Positions 31,767 to 32,001 of a DNA stretch of 32,001 nt are shown here, one piece after another. Origin of the DNA: an uncultured Erysipelotrichaceae bacterium (GTDB lineage Bacteria; Bacillota_I; Bacilli_A; Erysipelotrichales; Erysipelotrichaceae); the NCBI GenBank assembly GCA_937900565.1, contig CALCFG010000055.1:1-32001 (forward strand). Reading direction: 5' to 3'. Under the pieces are notes generated by a model. It ran no database searches, was not told the DNA's origin, and was given only the letters and a program-made list of their open reading frames with translations. The number at the start of each line of letters is the position of its first letter. Position 1 is the first letter of the stretch. The position numbers and the translations under genes were made by a program.

Positions 31767-32001
31767 ATGAGTTTATTAAACAAATCCAACGAAGACTTAT
31801 TTGAACAATTTAATTCAAGTAGTCAAGGCTTAACAAGCCAAGTCGCAAAGCAAAAATCACAAGAATTTGGTCCCAATGCTTTGCGGGAAAGTAAAAAAGA
31901 GCCCATTTGGGTTAAATTTTTAAAACAATTTAGTGATCCATTAATTATCATTTTAATTATTGCCGCCATCGTATCGTTAGTGGTTGATCCAAATGAATGG
32001 T
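31767..32001 (+). CDS. Cation-transporting P-type ATPase (P2-like), 3' partial
   Basis: 78 codons are visible to the window edge. SNEDLFEQFNSSSQGLTSQVAKQKSQEFG is the cation-ATPase N-terminal domain, followed by PNALRESKKEPIWVKFLKQF and the first membrane helix PLIIILIIAAIVSLVV. The opening matches PacL/MgtA-like Ca2+/Mn2+ pumps. The riboswitch upstream makes Mn2+ efflux the best guess. Start ATG 31767 has AAAGGAG 9-15 bases upstream. Its catalytic part lies outside the window. Confidence 0.88.
   Translation, partial: MSLLNKSNEDLFEQFNSSSQGLTSQVAKQKSQEFGPNALRESKKEPIWVKFLKQFSDPLIIILIIAAIVSLVVDPNEW

Noticed and set aside
1..32001. CRISPR array, prophage, rRNA or intact insertion sequence
   Set aside because: No regularly spaced repeats, phage structural genes, rRNA-like sequence or transposase frame was found.

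Overview
The window looks like chromosome of a low-GC Gram-positive gut-type bacterium. Evidence: AT-rich sequence with strong TTA/CAA codon preference, AAGGAGG-type ribosome binding sites, many lipoboxes, a CcpA-type cre site, mannose-family PTS genes, PadR and Bce-like modules, and a T-rich terminator behind most transcription units. Gene style and content fit Erysipelotrichia (Bacillota) best, but this is inferred from style and not proven. No phage, integrase, intact transposase or CRISPR array is visible.

Layout. 1-1178: C-terminal part of a heavy-metal P-type ATPase homologue whose catalytic motifs are all degenerate. 1182-2661 (minus): chorismate mutase overlapping a GltD-like flavoprotein. 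2726-2897: tRNA-Leu(UAG) with promoter and terminator. 3001-8482: an envelope redox cluster made of a frameshifted TetR gene, a rhodanese-like lipoprotein lacking the catalytic cysteine, an ApbE flavin transferase lipoprotein, a PadR plus DUF1700/DUF4097-like pair, a lipoprotein with an ApbE-type flavinylation motif, and a second rhodanese lipoprotein with an intact CQSGGR loop. 8631-9132: a decayed ABC-exporter gene. 9131-11174 (minus): GNAT acetyltransferase, UppP and a cytidylate-kinase-like protein. 11306-14459: divergent agaZ and agaS-agaF. 14544-17383: a Bce-type ABC transporter with its own operator and no two-component system. 17411-21455: Cof phosphatase, PAP2 phosphatase, an orphan glucose-type EIIA and three poorly characterised genes. 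21563-25153: mannose-family PTS IIB-IIC-IID, divergent from an AraC regulator. 25296-25405: a palindrome and an IS605/omega-RNA-like end with no transposase. 25407-26060: an orphan lipoprotein. 26287-31422 (minus): a livK-H-M-G-F operon ending in a CBS-ACT gene, with livM frameshifted. 31502-32001: an operator array, a promoter with a built-in inverted repeat, a yybP-ykoY-type manganese riboswitch and the start of a cation P-type ATPase.

How the genes work together. EIIA (AgaF) and IIB-IIC-IID, though 7 kb apart, can form one amino-sugar transporter. AgaS and AgaZ would feed its product toward tagatose-6-phosphate and triose phosphates, probably under AraC and CcpA control. The catalytic aldolase subunit and the kinase are not in this window. 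ApbE could attach FMN to the lipoprotein at 6959-7708, which would place a flavin next to extracytoplasmic rhodaneses. That cluster, the pseudo-ATPase and the layered control of the terminal ATPase gene are the most interesting parts. The two frameshifts (TetR, livM) each look like loss of one T from a short T run, so sequencing error must be excluded before calling them pseudogenes.
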